A stretch of DNA of 64,000 nt from Saccharina japonica (Eukaryota; Sar; Phaeophyceae; Laminariales; Laminariaceae). The translations under genes were made by a program, and so were the position numbers. The notes beneath the pieces are model-generated. The model had not been told where the DNA came from and did not search any database. It saw only the letters and a list, made by a program, of their open reading frames with translations. Shown in pieces: positions 11,071 through 23,599 of this stretch; position 1 is the stretch's first letter; each line of letters starts with the position of its first letter. The DNA lies in NCBI GenBank assembly GCA_008828725.1, contig MEHQ01003283.1:232001-296000 (forward strand), given 5' to 3'.

Positions 11071-13564
11071 TACTACAGGGGTCCGCATCTGAGATAGACC
11101 TGTTATTTTTTTATTCTTCCGATACCTTTACTGAAAGAACAATGGCAACAAATCACACGCTGTTTGTGTTTCTAGAGTTTTCCTAGCTTCTTTCCCGCGC
11201 TGAGGGCTTGGCTGGGCGACTTTCTGAGTGGCTTTACCCCCAATAAGCCGGCCAAGCGGAGTCGATTGGCGAGATGGTGCTAAAAACAAAAGTTCGGGAA
11301 CGCGAGAAAGACAAATATCAGCAAAGGAGTACTTTGTTTTTCAGCCACCTTTTCGAACGACGTACGGATATACGTATTTTGGAGTTCTCACAGCGAACCA
11401 AATGGACGTTTTTTAGTTGTTTGTTCTTATCAGCACCGGAGGGCCCGAGAGCTATACCACGGAAGGCGCCTATGGTCGTAACTCAGATCCGGCCTACGCA
11501 TCAGACTGCCGACCACCCTCACCACTATGGTGGTGCCCTTTTATGCGAGACGTTTTGGCCCTTTCTTCCCTCGTCGACTCGCGTCAAATTACGCCGACCC
11601 ACGGTATGCACTATCAGGTTATTGTTTTAGTTTCGTGAAAACAATTACGTTATCCCACCGTCATCGTTGTGTCCCTCTTTCGCGAAATAAACGGATTACT
11701 ACCGGTCCCCGTCTCCCAAACCGACCTTAAACCCGTTCCCAACCCCAAGTATGTGACGCGATACTCCGGCTCATACACCCGTGCGCTCTGTTCGCTCCAG
11801 CAGCTTTGCGTGCTGCTAAGTCGTATGGTAGATTGCAAGGAAGCTGCTAGGGAGAGTAGGGCCGTGGGAACATTTGACATTCATTCGCAGTTTCTATCTG
11901 TGTCTCTCTGCTGTGCATACTCTAAATAAGCCCAGCAAACTCGGAGTTCGAAGTATACTTCCACCATGTGTGCACCGTGTCGACAATTGCATGCTCAGCT
12001 TGTTGCTGAGAATATTGACAGATGGGGTAGCGCGAGTGGGAGTTAAAGGTGATTTTGTCTGTGGGGGCAACTCTGCAATATATTTCGAGTTTCTGCAATG
12101 CGGAAACAATTCTGCAAGTACTTCGTGAACTTGCGGTATTTTCTGGTGTGTACTGCGAATATACTCGCAGTATTTCGAGGTTCTCGACGTACTTTGTGCA
12201 AATCCGGATTCGCAGGTAGTACAGCATTTCGGCGTCCGTTACTACTACTACTACTGTGGATACTGCTTATGCTCCAAACATTTCGGGGTTCGATAATGCG
12301 AATACTGTGACTGTACTCGGTGTTCTACACTGCTTATACTCCCCGTCGGCACTCGCATTTTATTTGGGCTTCCGGTACTACTCATGATCGCGTTAACCGC
12401 CGCAGTATTTAGCCCGCCAATGTTTTAGTACTCTCAATACTCGGAGTACAAAGTGTTTAAAGCTCGCCTCTAAAATATGTAGTCGTGATTATCAATTTCT
12501 GACTATAATAGGCAATAACGGGTTAGGTCGCTTCAACATATTAATCAGTTTTCCTCGCGTAGTATTCTTGTTTTTTTTTTTTTATGGTTTGGACGACACC
12601 AGGAGGAGGAAGAGTGTTTCGTGCGTGTGGAGTTGACGGTGTACTCGTTTTTTTGTTGTTGATTTTGTTCATGGCTTTGGCGTTTTTGCGGTCATCGCCG
12701 GGAGGCGGTTGGGACGGTTTCTCAGATACGCCCACCCCCCGTTGACGGGAACAAGAAAAACAGTAAGTTGGTGCTCAGGCATATCACACGTTTACCCAGA
12801 TCGGTAGGCGACCCCCAACACCATGTAGGTGTGATATTTAGAGGGGCGAAAACTGGTTCGGTCCGAGGTTGCTGCGTCAGAAAGTGTCGGGCTCAATAAC
12901 GAACCGTGTTTCATTCAGTTTTGACGTTATTGGATTGCGTGAAGGATTACCTACTACGAGTATATCTATCGACGTTGAGCCCATCAGCAGGCATCGAACG
13001 GGTAGTTGGCATGGAATAGCAAATACTGCTTATCGAGCTATAAAAGTCTTCAGCTCTCTTGCGATCATTGTTAATTGCGTCAGGGATCGCTTGATTTGTT
13101 TTGCTCCGGGCCCTTGGCATCGAAGACTGCCGTTTTCAATACATTTGTATTTAGTATTTAGCCTGCAAGCCGCGGGGTCTTAATCTTCGTCGGCGGCCGT
13201 CACTAGGCCGCCAGCGGAGCGCCCTTGTATGGGTATACCGCTGTCTGTTCTTCTGTTGTTTGGTACTTACCGTCAGTATTTTTCATTATGAATATATACG
13301 AACCAAACTTTATTGTTGAAGTCGAACAGCAGCACAGGACGCTCTATAGGAAACAAGGTATGATGATAACCCAGTCCTGAGATTTACAGGGAACAACCGA
13401 TATAAAATGAAGGTACTGCTGTAGTAGAACGAGTCGCCTTTACCGCAATTCTGAATTATTATATAGGATACAGTATAGAAATCGGGGACTTGGTTGTGGC
13501 CCGCGTGTGGTTCCAGTGTTATGAGACCGAATATTGAGAAAAACGCCGAAAACACTACTTTAGA
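11071..13564. other. No recognisable gene (unit 2 distal part)
   Basis: Counterpart of 4910-7410. Two-base and single-base differences from unit 1 occur around 11495-11730, including the place where unit 1 has two N. No CTL exon 1 is seen. Confidence 0.5.
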
Positions 13565-13592
13565 CCCTAACCCTAACCCTAACCCTAACCCT
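13565..13592 (+). repeat. Interstitial telomere tract at the end of unit 2
   Basis: Just under five CCCTAA repeats, in the same orientation and at the same relative place as 7411-7440. It is followed by sequence unrelated to unit starts. Confidence 0.95.
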
Positions 13593-13853
13593 GAGACACA
13601 GAGTATCCCCTTGCAGGTTTGTCTATTAAGCATCCTTGGTGTTACTCAATTTCCGTAGAGTCAAGCGTAGAAGAGAAGCAGCTTTTATTAAACCCCGAGC
13701 CAGATGACATCTGCTCGGGATGGGCTTCAAGTATGGCCCACAGATATTATAAATACCCCGAATACCGAATACGAATGCCATCCAAGTTATACGAAAACGG
13801 GTCAATTACCTATGCAGAGGTAATTACCGGCCTTCCTAGCCCATACCATTACA
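13593..13853. other. Unique loop of the giant palindrome
   Basis: Together with 13492-13592 this is the non-repeated centre between the inverted arms. It holds an open stretch on plus (13619-13906) running into the right arm, with no family resemblance that I recognise. No other copy exists in the window. Confidence 0.5.
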
Positions 13854-16299
13854 CAAGTCCCCGATTTCTATACTGTATCCTATATAATAATTCAGAATTG
13901 CGGTAAAGGCGACTCGTTCTACTACAGCAGTACCTTCATTTTATATCGGTTGTTCCCTGTAAATCTCAGGACTGGGTTATCATCATACCTTGTTTCCTAT
14001 AGAGCGTCCTGTGCTGCTGTTCGACTTCAACAATAAAGTTTGGTTCGTATATATTCATAATGAAAAATACTGACGGTAAGTACCAAACAACAGAAGAACA
14101 GACAGCGGTATACCCATACAAGGGCGCTCCGCTGGCGGCCTAGTGACGGCCGCCGACGAAGATTAAGACCCCGCGGCTTGCAGGCTAAATACTAAATACA
14201 TATGTATTGAAAACGGCAGTCTTCGATGCCAAGGGCCCGGAGCAAAACAAATCAAGCGATCCCTGACGCAATTAACAATGATCGCAAGAGAGCTGAAGAC
14301 TTTTATAGCTCGATAAGCAGTATTTGCTATTCCATGCCAACTACCCGTTCGATGCCTGCTGATGGGCTCAACGTCGATAGATATACTCGTAGTAGGTAAT
14401 CCTTCACGCAATCCAATAACGTCAAAACTGAATGAAACACGGTTCGTTATTGAGCCCGACACTTTCTGACGCAGCAACCTCGGACCGAACCAGTTTTCGC
14501 CCCTCTAAATATCACACCTACATGGTGTTGGGGGTCGCCTACCGATCTGGGTAAACGTGTGATATGCCTGAGCACCAACTTACTGTTTTTCTTGTTCCCG
14601 TCAACGGGGGGTGGGCGTATCTGAGAAACCGTCCCAACCGCCTCCCGGCGATGACCGCAAAAACGCCAAAGCCATGAACAAAATCAACAACAAAAAAACG
14701 AGTACACCGTCAACTCCACACGCACGAAACACTCTTCCTCCTCCTGGTGTCGTCCAAACCATAAAAAAAAAACAAGAATACTACGCGAGGAAAACTGATT
14801 AATATGTTGAAGCGACCTAACCCGTTATTGCCTATTATAGTCAGAAATTGATAATCACGACTACATATTTTAGAGGCGAGCTTTAAACACTTTGTACTCC
14901 GAGTATTGAGAGTACTAAAACATTGGCGGGCTAAATACTGCGGCGGTTAACGCGATCATGAGTAGTACCGGAAGCCCAAATAAAATGCGAGTGCCGACGG
15001 GGAGTATAAGCAGTGTAGAACACCGAGTACAGTCACAGTATTCGCATTATCGAACCCCGAAATGTTTGGAGCATAAGCAGTATCCACAGTAGTAGTAGTA
15101 GTAACGGACGCCGAAATGCTGTACTACCTGCGAATCCGGATTTGCACAAAGTACGTCGAGAACCTCGAAATACTGCGAGTATATTCGCAGTACACACCAG
15201 AAAATACCGCAAGTTCACGAAGTACTTGCAGAATTGTTTCCGCATTGCAGAAACTCGAAATATATTGCAGAGTTGCCCCCACAGACAAAATCACCTTTAA
15301 CTCCCACTCGCGCTACCCCATCTGTCAATATTCTCAGCAACAAGCTGAGCATGCAATTGTCGACACGGTGCACACATGGTGGAAGTATACTTCGAACTCC
15401 GAGTTTGCTGGGCTTATTTAGAGTATGCACAGCTGAGAGACACAGATAGAAACTGCGAATGAATGTCAAATGTTCCCACGGCCCTACTCTCCCTAGCAGC
15501 TTCCTTGCAATCTACCATACGACTTAGCAGCACGCAAAGCTGCTGGAGCGAACAGAGCGCACGGGTGTATGAGCCGGAGTATCGCGTCACATACTTGGGG
15601 TTGGGAACGGGTTTAAGGTTCGGTTTGGGAGACGGGGACCGGTAGTAATCCGTTTATTTCTCAAAAGAGGGACACAACGATGACGGTGGTGATAACGTAA
15701 TTGTTTTCACGAAATCTAAAACAATAACCTGATAGTGCATACCGTGGGTCGGCGTAATTTGACGCGAGTCGACGAGGGAAGAAAGGGCCAAATTCTTTTT
15801 TTTTTTAAATTTTTGGGCACCTACCATAGTGGTGAGGGTGGTCGGCAGTCTGATGCGTTAGGCCGGATCTGAGTTACGACCATAGGTGCCTTCCGTCGTA
15901 TAGCTCTCGGGCCCTCCGGTGCTGATAATAACAAACAACTAAAAAACGTCCATTTGGTTCGCTGTGAGAACTCCAAAATACGTATATACGTACGTCGTTC
16001 GAAAAGGTGGCTGAAAAACAAAGTACTCCTTTACTGATATTTGTCTTTCTCGCGTTCCCGAACTTTTGTTTTTAGCACCATCTCGCCAATCGACTCCGCT
16101 TGGCCGGTTTATTGGGGGTAAAGCCAATCAGAAAGTCGCCCAGCCAAGCCCTCAGCGCGGGAAAGAAGCTAGGAAAACTCTAGAAACACAAACAGCGTGT
16201 GATTTGTTGCCATTGTTCTTTCAGTAAAGGTATCGGAAGAATAAAAAAATAACAGGTCTATCTCAGATGCGGACCCCTGTAGTAGAAGTACGAGTAGTA

Positions 16300-16580
16300 G
16301 TAGGATGCATCCCATGTGACATCCCATGTGACATCCCATACGTTGACGTGTAGGACGTCCTACGGGTAGGAGGACCAGAAGGACGTGCTGAGGTGATACG
16401 TTCACGGGACACCCCATTAGGCCACCCATGGGACGGTCCATGATTGGCCCACGTACCCGGGTGTCCCAGATGTTACACTGCTGCTGTGGATGGCGTATGG
16501 GATGTCCCGCGGGACGTCATGTTTCCTGAAGGAGGTCCCACGGGACGTTCCATAGGATGTCCTACTGCAGTAACAACTGC
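16300..16580. repeat. GGGACGTCC-type array, unit 3
   Basis: Inverted copy of the array at 4620-4900. Confidence 0.7.
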
Positions 16581-17290
16581 ATAGCACTACTGTAGTTCCA
16601 GCATAATTCACAACATTTCACATTCGGGCCCTCAAACAATAAATGCGTTATGTCACTCGACACGGAATCATATCGACATGCTGGAATCAACAAGGGAGGC
16701 GTATGCATGAAGAGCTTTCGTACGTCAGAGCTGTATTTCGTGAGATAAGAAATGCCATTTTAACGTTTTGATTGCATGAGTAGCAGTATTAATACCAGTA
16801 GCACGAGACACGCGCGGAGCATAATGAGTACTCGCACTCTAAAACCACTATTCGTGAACGGCCGAAAACACACCATCCGTGCTCGTATTGGTTGTCTCTA
16901 AATTCACACGAATCCCGCCGTCAACCGTTATCGATTCCATCAAGAAGCTGTGGATAGTATTCTGTAAGGCGGAACGGGACAAGCTCCGCGTGTTTTCGGC
17001 AGCGGGTGCGTCGTGTGAACATGGGACGTACGATTTTTGGAGCTACGCGGTGTAAGGAGTTTGGCACATTTGAGCATACTCCCGAAGTATACCCTTCGTA
17101 GATGTCGCAGACTGCTGTACACATTGACATCCGATGCCCCTCCACTTATGTTGCACATACAAGCTGAAATGAATTGTTGCGTATTTTTCGGCACGACTGA
17201 ACGGTTAAACGTGTAACGTCTTCCACCGAGTCTATAATTAAACCCTCCCGTTTTATTTGTAATCTCCGTACCGCTCCGCCACCTTATCAG

Positions 17291-20200
17291 GCGATATTTT
17301 GTTTCCCATCAGCATACGCAGTGCTAGGGAAGACGCTGGAAACACGCGGCTGGGATTCACCCGGCAGCCGGTACTGGGTACTTATGACGTGTGCCTTGTT
17401 GGTTTTGGTGGCATGTACGGTATCGGGAGCGCTGCTGATCGCGTGTCACGACCTGACGGCCCCGAAGGTGAGAAGAGGTGGCCACATCAAAACTGTCATC
17501 TTCTTAGGTTATTCAACAATCGAGGACAATAAATGACAAGAGGGAGAAAACGTAACATTCCGTAAGGAACGTGGTGTTTGTGAAGGCGTGTTGGAATTCG
17601 GAAAAACGGGGATGAATGTGCGATACGACAGAGCACAACCCATTCCTGGTCAGAGCGTCCGCTGGGAGACCTGCTGCTCTGGTCATAGACGGCCACGGAT
17701 CTACATTATTTGACTCTTTCGTGGCACGTGTCGCGACACGCCACGAACACTGCCGCGGCACGCCACGACACGTGCCGCGGCATTTCGCGACATGCCGCAG
17801 CATGTCGCGACAAGCCGCGACACGTAGGGTTAGGGTTAGGGTTAGGTTAGGGTTGGCGACACTCCCCTCGATACTCCCGGCAACACTCGCCGCGACACGC
17901 CGTGGACTGTCGCGACATGACGCGACGTGCCGCGGCGTGTCGCGGCGTGTCGCGACACGTGTCGCGACATATCGCGGCACGTCCGTGGCGTGTCGCGGCA
18001 TGTCGTGACACGTCGCGACATGTCACGACACGTGTCGCGGCACGTGCCACGCAAAAGTCAAATAATGTACATCCCTCTAGACGGCCGTTGTTGTAGCACC
18101 GGCGAGAGCTCGTAGCACACGGGACGACAGCATGTCCAATACAGTTGGTCGACTTTCCCACCCGCCCGCCCTGTACGTCCAGTACCCTGCGCTCGAGATA
18201 GTATCTTGGCTACATCGTACTCCTTGTTTGTTTAGGCAACGTGCGGGTGCACCCTTGGCAGGTAATAGCACAGCTTTGCACTGGTAACGTGTAAACCGCC
18301 TAACTAGTTAGTGTTCAGCAAGTGGAGTAGAGCTTTCGTACTCATTATTACCGCTTTTTGGACGTATAGTCAAACGAGAAACGACAAGAGGGAGAAACAA
18401 AACCGAGTAAACAGTGAAGGATGTGCTGCGCTCCAGTCGCTGCTCAAATATATATCACGCAATGGGTTACTGCTGCCGATTTGGTATATATCATAACCCC
18501 CCACTACTTGATATCGCTGCTTCCGTATGCGCCTAGGTTGCCTCCCGGGCCGTCACATCCACCCCAAACATCCTCTGTTGGGCCCTCTGCATGACGGTTA
18601 TCCGGTATATGTGGGTTGCCGTGGGCGTCATCGCTTATACCGGCTCGATGTCTGCCTTTACGACCGTGACATCGACTCACGAGACCTCCGATTGCACGGG
18701 TCCATGGCTGTGGGAAGCCCTGTCGTGTAAGTGCGATGATGCCATCGAGTTCTCCTACTGCAAATACACCACCCCGGGCGCTGCCCTCCTGTATTTCTGG
18801 ATGGCAAGCGTATCGTGGGGCTCGAGCGTGGCCGCCAACATCGTGGCAGCTACCGTGGCTGGTTCGGCGGCATCCCACTGGTCCTCCTCAGACAACACGG
18901 AGCCCGTATGGAAGTCATTCCACCGCGTGATGCGCTCTTCGCTGGGGTAAGGATGGGCATTGGTGCAGGGGGGCACGGTTTCTGGGTCTGGGTTTAAACG
19001 TCCTGCGGCAGGCATTGGGGGTGTGAGCCGTACTAAGGCAGGTACTGAAGTTGCACTAGTGGTTGCAATTGTTACCCTGGGCATTTGTCACTGGGACAGG
19101 GGCTCTGCATCCAAGGGGGTACCCAGTTGAGCTGGGTTCCGACTCGTATGAAACCAACTTTTGTCGTCGGATATCTGACCCACATGGGATTGTGCATCGA
19201 CCTCAGCTTTGATATTTATGTATGGTCGGCTAGTTCTCCTCTCTCTCGTTCTCTAGGTTCACGGTTTTGTATAAAGTCTCCCTCCCGTGCATTTCTACGT
19301 TGTTCGTGCGCCGACCAGGTCCTTGCGCTACGAGCTAACAGCTGTATGTGTCACCGACGGGTGTGCCCCTCGTCCCCTCCTACATATGCTGACAACATTG
19401 CCTCATACATACATTTTGGCTTTCCGTGCCCTTTTGGTCGTAATTAGATCAGGCCTTTGCACGACGATCTAACACATGCATGAGCAATCCCACGGTCGGG
19501 CTACCACGTTTTGCCTCAATATTGTTTGACCAGTTGAGCTCCTCACGCGAGTAACCACCGGATACTATTATCATTTTACTGATATGTATGTTTTAGGACT
19601 ATAGCATTGGAATGTTTGGTCGGGTTGCGCGAAATAATGTTTCCGAAGTCATGTTTCGAGTGAGATATTTGTATATGAGGACATCGATGATTTTGCTTCC
19701 CGCACTCGCTTATGCTCGTACCACTGCTCCATGATGATTGCGTTTTCGTGTCGTGTCGTACGTCATTGGATCAGGTCTTTGTGCAAGGTGGCCGCGATTG
19801 ATTGTATTTTCAAGCCGTTGCACTTCCTCGTCGCTAGCTTTTTGAACGGCTCCAGGACATTAGATGTCGTCATGATTGGCTTGCGGTTCACCGTCAGCTA
19901 TGTGCTCCTGTACCCTGTTGTCCTCGTTAGCGTCTACCGCTTGAACTTCGCGGAAGGTAATGTGGAATACTCAGCCCCCGTAGTCGCCAGTGTTTGCAGT
20001 ATCGATATGCGGTTCCAACGGGTTTACCTGTTAATGAGGCATGGTTGGAGTAGGGGGGGTCAACGTTTTTGCATGTTTTGGGCCTTGCTTTCAGACGTTC
20101 AGAGTCACTCGCCCGAGTGACTTCCCGCCTCCTTTAAAGCTTGATTTGCTTGTCGGCCTTGTGATATATGCCGTCATTGAGGTTTTTGTTTTTCTGCGCC

Positions 20201-22686
20201 AACAAAACGTGTGGTTTCGCCCAGCTTTTGGCCGAGGTACATAGCCACTAGAATAATTGGCCTTTCGTCTTGTGGAAACCCCCCGCGGTAGCCTCATTGT
20301 AGAATCAGGGCAATGCCACGGTAAGCGTATCTCGTTTTGGCTCAATATTCCTGACCCGTTGAGATCCTATTGTCAGCAACTACAGGTTAGTGCGACACAT
20401 TTTCTAGTGTATTTGTTTGAAGACTGGCGCATAGAAAGGTCGATCTCGGGTTGGGCGAACCCCCTTCTTCACGGAAGGTCATGTTTCGGGTGGTATATTG
20501 ACCTCCTGGAACGATGAGCGTCTCGGTTCCAGATCTCTTTCACAGGCAATGGAAATAAAACAATCCGTAAATAAATCAAACCAAAAAACAGTTAATAACG
20601 TATTACTTTAGCTAATGTTTTCTTGGCCGTCTTCGGACTGAACAACATGGACTCCAAAACTTCCATATTTCAACAGCATCCTCCGACTTCCGCTCTACTA
20701 ATGGCCATCGACATATTTGTACATGTCTTCCAACACCTCTGGCACACCCCCTTCTCCCTCTTGGATCGCCCTTTACCCCTCGTTAGCTGTGAGCCCGGCC
20801 ATGTCCATGTTCCGTTCCCATGGTGCCTTGAAAGTGTCGCCGACATATGTGTGCTCCATATCTTATGACGAGTTGCCCCCTCTTGTGTCTGCCTTCCAAT
20901 TTCACCAGCTATGCACGGGGGTACGGCGATGGCCGGATCGCACGGCCTACGTAATAGAAATGGCCCCCGAGACATGCATGCACCCTGCATCTGACGAACT
21001 CCCTCTTTCTCACCCTCTCCATCCTTCGTCGCCTGTGCTTCTTGAATAGAGAGAAAATATAGGTCGCAACGAATGCTGCCAAACATTTTCGCCTTCCTTC
21101 TCGCTCCCTACCCCTGGCTGTGGAGATTATCCTTGGCGTATGCATGCACGTTTAATCTGACGAAATCCCCTCTTCTGCATCGTCCTTCGTCAGCGGTCAC
21201 CTGTATACCATGCCAAGACGCCGGGCCGTTCAGATGGCCTGCAGAAAATATCCCCGAAACGTACATGTACGCCATCTCCGAAAAGTCGCCTCGCTTAGAC
21301 CGCTCTTTATTATTTGTCAGTTGTGTTCCATGCCACAAACCGTACGCAGCCCGACCCTCGTCTCGAACCGCCTCCATCAAAAGGTCCCTTGAAAATTTCA
21401 TGCACTCCGCATCTATTGAGCCGCTTCGTCTCATGTTGTCCTTCGCCCACCTGCAGCGGTGCGCCGTGCGCGAGCCATGGTCCGTGCCCATGGCAAGACC
21501 CTTCTGATGAGCGATTCAATGATGGCGGCGGGCTTCATCTTTTTGAGCCTGGTGATTTCGGTCACACCCTTCATTGCCTGCCTATTTATTCTTGTGAGGG
21601 ACATTTTTGTTGCTGGCCCGTGGCCCAGCGTCCCGGGAATGGTCTTCGTGGGCATAATGGTCGTCACATGCGCGACGCTGGAAGTGGTCGTGTACGCTTC
21701 CAGGGCCGTCTTCGTTTGCTTAGTGCAGGTAACTACAGCATCTACGCCTATAAACCACGACGCGGCCGGAGGAAAGGTGTATTGGCGAACCGATTGGATT
21801 TACAAACCATGGGCTTACAGTAGCCAAAGCACATTTCGAAACAAATGTACAAATAAAGACTGAAATAAGTACAAGTGGCATGAAAAGTTTTTTTCAGAAC
21901 GTGTTTTTTTTTTGTTAAGGACGCCTGCATGTCAAGGGAGAGGGAACTCTAGTGCCCAAGGTTTGTTTGTCGGGAAATAATTACTGTAACAACTACCAAG
22001 TGCTTGGTATCTTCAGATTATTCTTGGGGCAAACGTACACTTTCTGCCGGCGCATGACTCTTCAATCCAAGGACTTATCTTTTCGTTACGTCGTGCTTTC
22101 ATATTATGTCTGTAGTGCTTTTATTGTGTCTGTAGGAAGTGCATGGGGAAACATGCGATACTGTGTAGCATATTGGAAGGGTTTCCAAGAAGTTTGGCAA
22201 GGAATGTATCGGAGCATGCCATCGACAGACTGATGTCGGGCTGTGGTAGACGAACGGGATAAATATCTTCTGCTCTATCTCGTGAAACGACAGATTTTTC
22301 GCTGATCGCCTGCTTGTTGCATGTCCCCCGACTCCTTGCCTCGCGGTATGTCGCGCTGAGTTATCGCAACACCCGCTGCTTTGTTTCAGGGCTCCTTATG
22401 GCCTGACAGAGTACGGGTGCTACATCCACGCCTCTGCCCGCCTACTATTGACACTCTGTGTTAGTATATCGCACCTCTCCCGTGTGGTTGCACGTCTCCG
22501 ACCCATCCTCTCTACGCATATCGTACTAAACGCCCCCCCCCTCTCGCTGGGGTGTTGCAGGTTCCGGAGGCGGAGTGGACCGACCGCCACAACCGTTCGC
22601 CGCACAACGACCTGTACAAGGCGTGGCGAGACCTGCAGTTGATCCACCCGGCGACAAGAGAAGCTGATGGAGCGGTACAAGCCTAA
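17291..22686 (+). pseudogene. CTL-C: choline transporter-like gene copy lacking exons 1 and 3
   Basis: Exons on plus: exon 2 17291-17467 (acceptor TTATCAG, donor GTGAGA, 59 codons, open), exon 4 18537-18946, exon 5 ending at 19956 (donor GTAATG), exon 6 from 20105 (acceptor CAGAG), exon 7 21457-21728 (acceptor CCTGCAG, donor GTAACT) and exon 8 22561-22686 (acceptor GTTGCAG, stop TAA). The exon 7/8 join is phase 0 and reads FVCLVQ-VPEAEW. Exon 3 (55 codons with the ERV motif) is missing between 17468 and 18536, which is mostly fold-back element. Because exons 2, 3 and 4 join in phase 0, skipping exon 3 keeps the frame but removes one or two membrane segments. Exon 1 is not seen. From 19653 onward it is more diverged from CTL-D than CTL-A is. 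It may be transcribed but is unlikely to encode a complete carrier. Confidence 0.62.
17704..18067. mobile_element. Fold-back MITE with internal telomere repeats, copy 3
   Basis: Inverted copy of 3101-3464, 364 bp, TA on both sides, telomere repeats now reading AGGGTT on plus (about 17826-17854). Confidence 0.75.
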
Positions 22687-22787
22687 GCCAAAACGTGCGT
22701 TTGGTAGGAGGAATTTCTCGGAGGGTACCCGGCCGGTGACCACACTCTGGGTGTACCTAACCTGGGGTTGCGTTGTTAAGAAGGGGT

Positions 22788-22985
22788 ATGTATTTTAAGG
22801 TACACGGGGTGCCAGACCCGGCAATTTTGAGCGTACTCCCCAACCTGCGACCGGAACGGTATATCACTTTTGTTGTACTGAAAGGTACACAGTACGACGT
22901 GGAGGATTTTCCAGAAAATGGAGGCGTTGGCGGGCAGACGCTACCCCCGTACACCTGCGACGAGGAAATCATCCTTGTGCTGTAG
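22788..22985 (+). CDS. Small open reading frame after CTL-C
   Basis: ATG at 22788, 65 codons, starting about 100 bp after the CTL-C stop. Composition looks protein-like (DPAILSVLPNLRPERYITF is part of it), but the related sequence downstream of CTL-E (53810-54010, minus) is broken by several frame changes. It may be 3' flank of the duplicated gene and not a gene of its own. I do not recognise the family. Confidence 0.25.
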   Translation: MYFKVHGVPDPAILSVLPNLRPERYITFVVLKGTQYDVEDFPENGGVGGQTLPPYTCDEEIILVL

Positions 22986-23142
22986 GAGCGGGTGGGGGAG
23001 GAGCAGAAGATGGTCGCCTGATACGTGCCTAAGGCCCCCTAGATAATAATTTACCATTCAATCCCTTGCAATCTAGATATGTTTGAGACCCGGGGAGCAG
23101 GGGATTAGTCTACGAACACTGGTAAGACGTGAATTTAGTTTA

Positions 23143-23345
23143 TCATCCGAGTAGACCAGCCCCGGCGTACTGCGTGCCGGGGGGGGGCGGGGGGTCAACA
23201 TGTCGTTTCGTGCGCCCATCGAGGAATGCTTCGTGAGAGCAAAAGGTATTCTTGGCGCCACTGTCTACTTTGAGGTACCCCTGAGTCCATACAACATGCT
23301 GCCCAGTGGGCGTTCTCAGCCTAGAATCTACTCGGTTTGTTTTGG
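23143..23345 (-). CDS. Hypothetical exon, paralogue of 53440-53620
   Basis: Minus-strand frame containing RLRTP, a W-T-Q-x-Y motif, DSGA, LDGRTKRH and a proline run. About 50 residues align without gaps to a plus-strand frame at 53440-53620, the equivalent place beside CTL-E. Both lie on the opposite strand from the neighbouring CTL gene and face its 3' end. No start codon or splice sites are fixed. The family is unknown to me. Conservation of the frame between diverged duplicates is the only support. Confidence 0.35.
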
Positions 23346-23599
23346 AGCCAGGTTGTGTTTTTATGAATTGCAGGACATCTCGGTACATTCCTAGACCCAG
23401 GGGGTTGTGCGTCGGGTTTTCCGTACATGTTTTCTCGAACGTGTTTTGTCGGGCGCGGGCATTTAGCCCCTGATGTAACGCACTTGCCCCCTTTTTCTTG
23501 TTTGGGTGTAAAAATCGTGTGACAATAATTGAAAACGGAATAATATTCCTGTACGTCGAGAAACGTGAATGGCATCGAGTAGCTACTGTACTACCCAAG

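Larger units (their letters stand above)
7441..13564 (+). repeat. Segmental duplication unit 2 (left arm of the giant palindrome)
   Basis: Direct copy of unit 1, with an additional 270 bp MITE at 9674-9943. From 7441 to 13491 it pairs with 13854-19653 in inverted orientation. It ends at a second CCCTAA tract (13565-13592). Confidence 0.93.
13854..19653 (-). repeat. Segmental duplication unit 3 (right arm of the giant palindrome)
   Basis: Reverse complement of units 1 and 2. Identity to unit 2 begins at CAAGTCC (13854-13860 against 13485-13491) and ends at TTCCGAAGTCATG near 19653, the point where unit 2 meets its telomere tract. Its exon 2 has no MITE. Beyond 19653 the CTL gene continues, unlike unit 2. 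Confidence 0.93.
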
